Position numbers and translations under genes: made by a program
Notes under the pieces: model-generated
What the model was told of the DNA's origin: nothing
Databases searched by the model: none
The model's input: only the letters and a program-made list of their open reading frames with translations
Origin: Streptomyces sp. CB01635
Lineage (GTDB): Bacteria; Actinomycetota; Actinomycetes; Streptomycetales; Streptomycetaceae
Reading direction: 5' to 3'
NCBI RefSeq assembly: GCF_002803065.1
Contig: NZ_NNBL01000002.1
Coordinates: forward strand, 124,001 to 188,000
Length of the DNA stretch: 64,000 nt
Shown: positions 63,579-64,000 of the stretch, piece after piece
Layout: the number at the start of each line of letters is the position of its first letter
Numbering within the stretch: the first letter of the stretch is position 1

Positions 63579-64000
63579 TGCGAGGGTTCAGGACCGGCAG
63601 TGCGGTGGGGGCCGCGGGCGTGGGGCTCGGCGGGCTGCTCGCGGTCGGGCTCGGGTTCGCGCTCGCGTTCGGCGCGTTCTCCGTGACGGCGCCGAAGTTC
63701 GACGGCATCGAGGACCTGCCGCTGCCCGGCGGCGCCGACCTCGGCAGCCATCCGTACACCGTGCGCGCCGAACTCGCCGATGTGCTCAGCCTCGTGCCGC
63801 AGTCCGCGGTCAAGGTCAATGACGTCGCGGTGGGGCGGGTGACCGACATCCGGCTGGGCGGGAACGACTGGACGGCCCGGGTCACGATGAAGATCAACGG
63901 GGACGTGCGGCTGCCGGCGGACACGACGGCACGCCTTGAGCAGTCGAGCCTGCTCGGGGAGAAGTACATCCAGCTGATCGCTCCCAAGGAGGTTGCCTCC
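63578..64000 (+). CDS. mceE: Mce-family protein, fifth (partial)
   Basis: 141 residues visible before the window ends. An N-terminal hydrophobic segment (GVGLGGLLAVGLGFALAFGAF) leads to DLPLPGGADLGSHPYTVRAELADV and the MCE core VNDVAVGRVTDIRLGG, LLGEKYIQL. In most mce operons the fifth protein is a lipoprotein; here no Cys follows the hydrophobic stretch, so it seems to be a plain anchor or signal. ATG at 63578 shares one base with the previous stop. Confidence 0.88.
   Translation, partial: MRGFRTGSAVGAAGVGLGGLLAVGLGFALAFGAFSVTAPKFDGIEDLPLPGGADLGSHPYTVRAELADVLSLVPQSAVKVNDVAVGRVTDIRLGGNDWTARVTMKINGDVRLPADTTARLEQSSLLGEKYIQLIAPKEVAS

Overview
The window looks like a chromosomal segment of a Streptomyces (or close relative). 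It has very high GC, GTG and TTG starts, many G-rich ribosome binding sites, GTGA/ATGA stop-start overlaps, and characteristic actinobacterial genes (homodimeric aceE, DUF3052, TerD paralogues, MceG/YrbE/Mce, PucR). Most of it reads as core chromosome. One stretch, about 23.2-29.7 kb, is a decayed island of integrative elements next to a tRNA-Val gene.

Layout. 0-3.4 kb: a cut-off membrane protein, a TetR repressor divergent from a drug-type MFS exporter with a clear operator between them, and a secreted I36-type inhibitor. 3.5-7.7 kb: aceE (pyruvate dehydrogenase E1), a DUF3052 gene and an AhpE-like peroxiredoxin. 7.9-16.9 kb: a tellurium-resistance-type (Ter) cluster with two TerD proteins, a TerC-like membrane protein, a TerA/TerD-like protein, a tailed TerD, and a predicted metabolite module (CitE-like lyase, a four-domain phosphoribosyltransferase/PELOTA fusion, a HAD phosphatase). 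17.2-20.9 kb: a galactonate-type operon (GntR, enolase-family dehydratase, aldolase, KDG-type kinase). 20.9-23.0 kb: a DUF4383 membrane protein and a coiled-coil envelope protein.

23.2-29.7 kb: an intact tRNA-Val(UAC) is followed by two further copies of its 3' end (27895 and 29638). The first interval holds an unusual open frame in which an IS481-type transposase runs into the C-terminal half of a tyrosine integrase, plus four small cargo genes. The second holds a shorter integrase remnant, a truncated NUDIX gene and a secreted Cys/Pro-rich protein with exact 48-nt tandem repeats. I read this as two tandem, decayed elements. Short TGACATC repeats beside the cores could be integrase arm sites.

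30-52 kb: mostly single-gene chromosomal functions. These include a PASTA lipoprotein, small conserved proteins, DedA, Cu/Zn SOD, DoxX, a large FAD/NAD(P)-binding protein, a PhoD phosphatase, a secreted HNH nuclease, a yybP-ykoY (Mn2+) riboswitch with its UPF0016 exporter, a HAD phosphatase, an MFS pump with a C-terminal winged helix, GNAT, DinB, a MhuD-like heme monooxygenase, FHA, O-methyltransferase, DUF2330, a ProP-like permease, and a GT87-PAP2 fusion.

51-64 kb: an mce lipid-import locus. A PucR-type regulator and three secreted proteins lie on the minus strand. On the plus strand is the operon MceG ATPase, two YrbE permeases and at least five Mce proteins, the last cut by the window edge.
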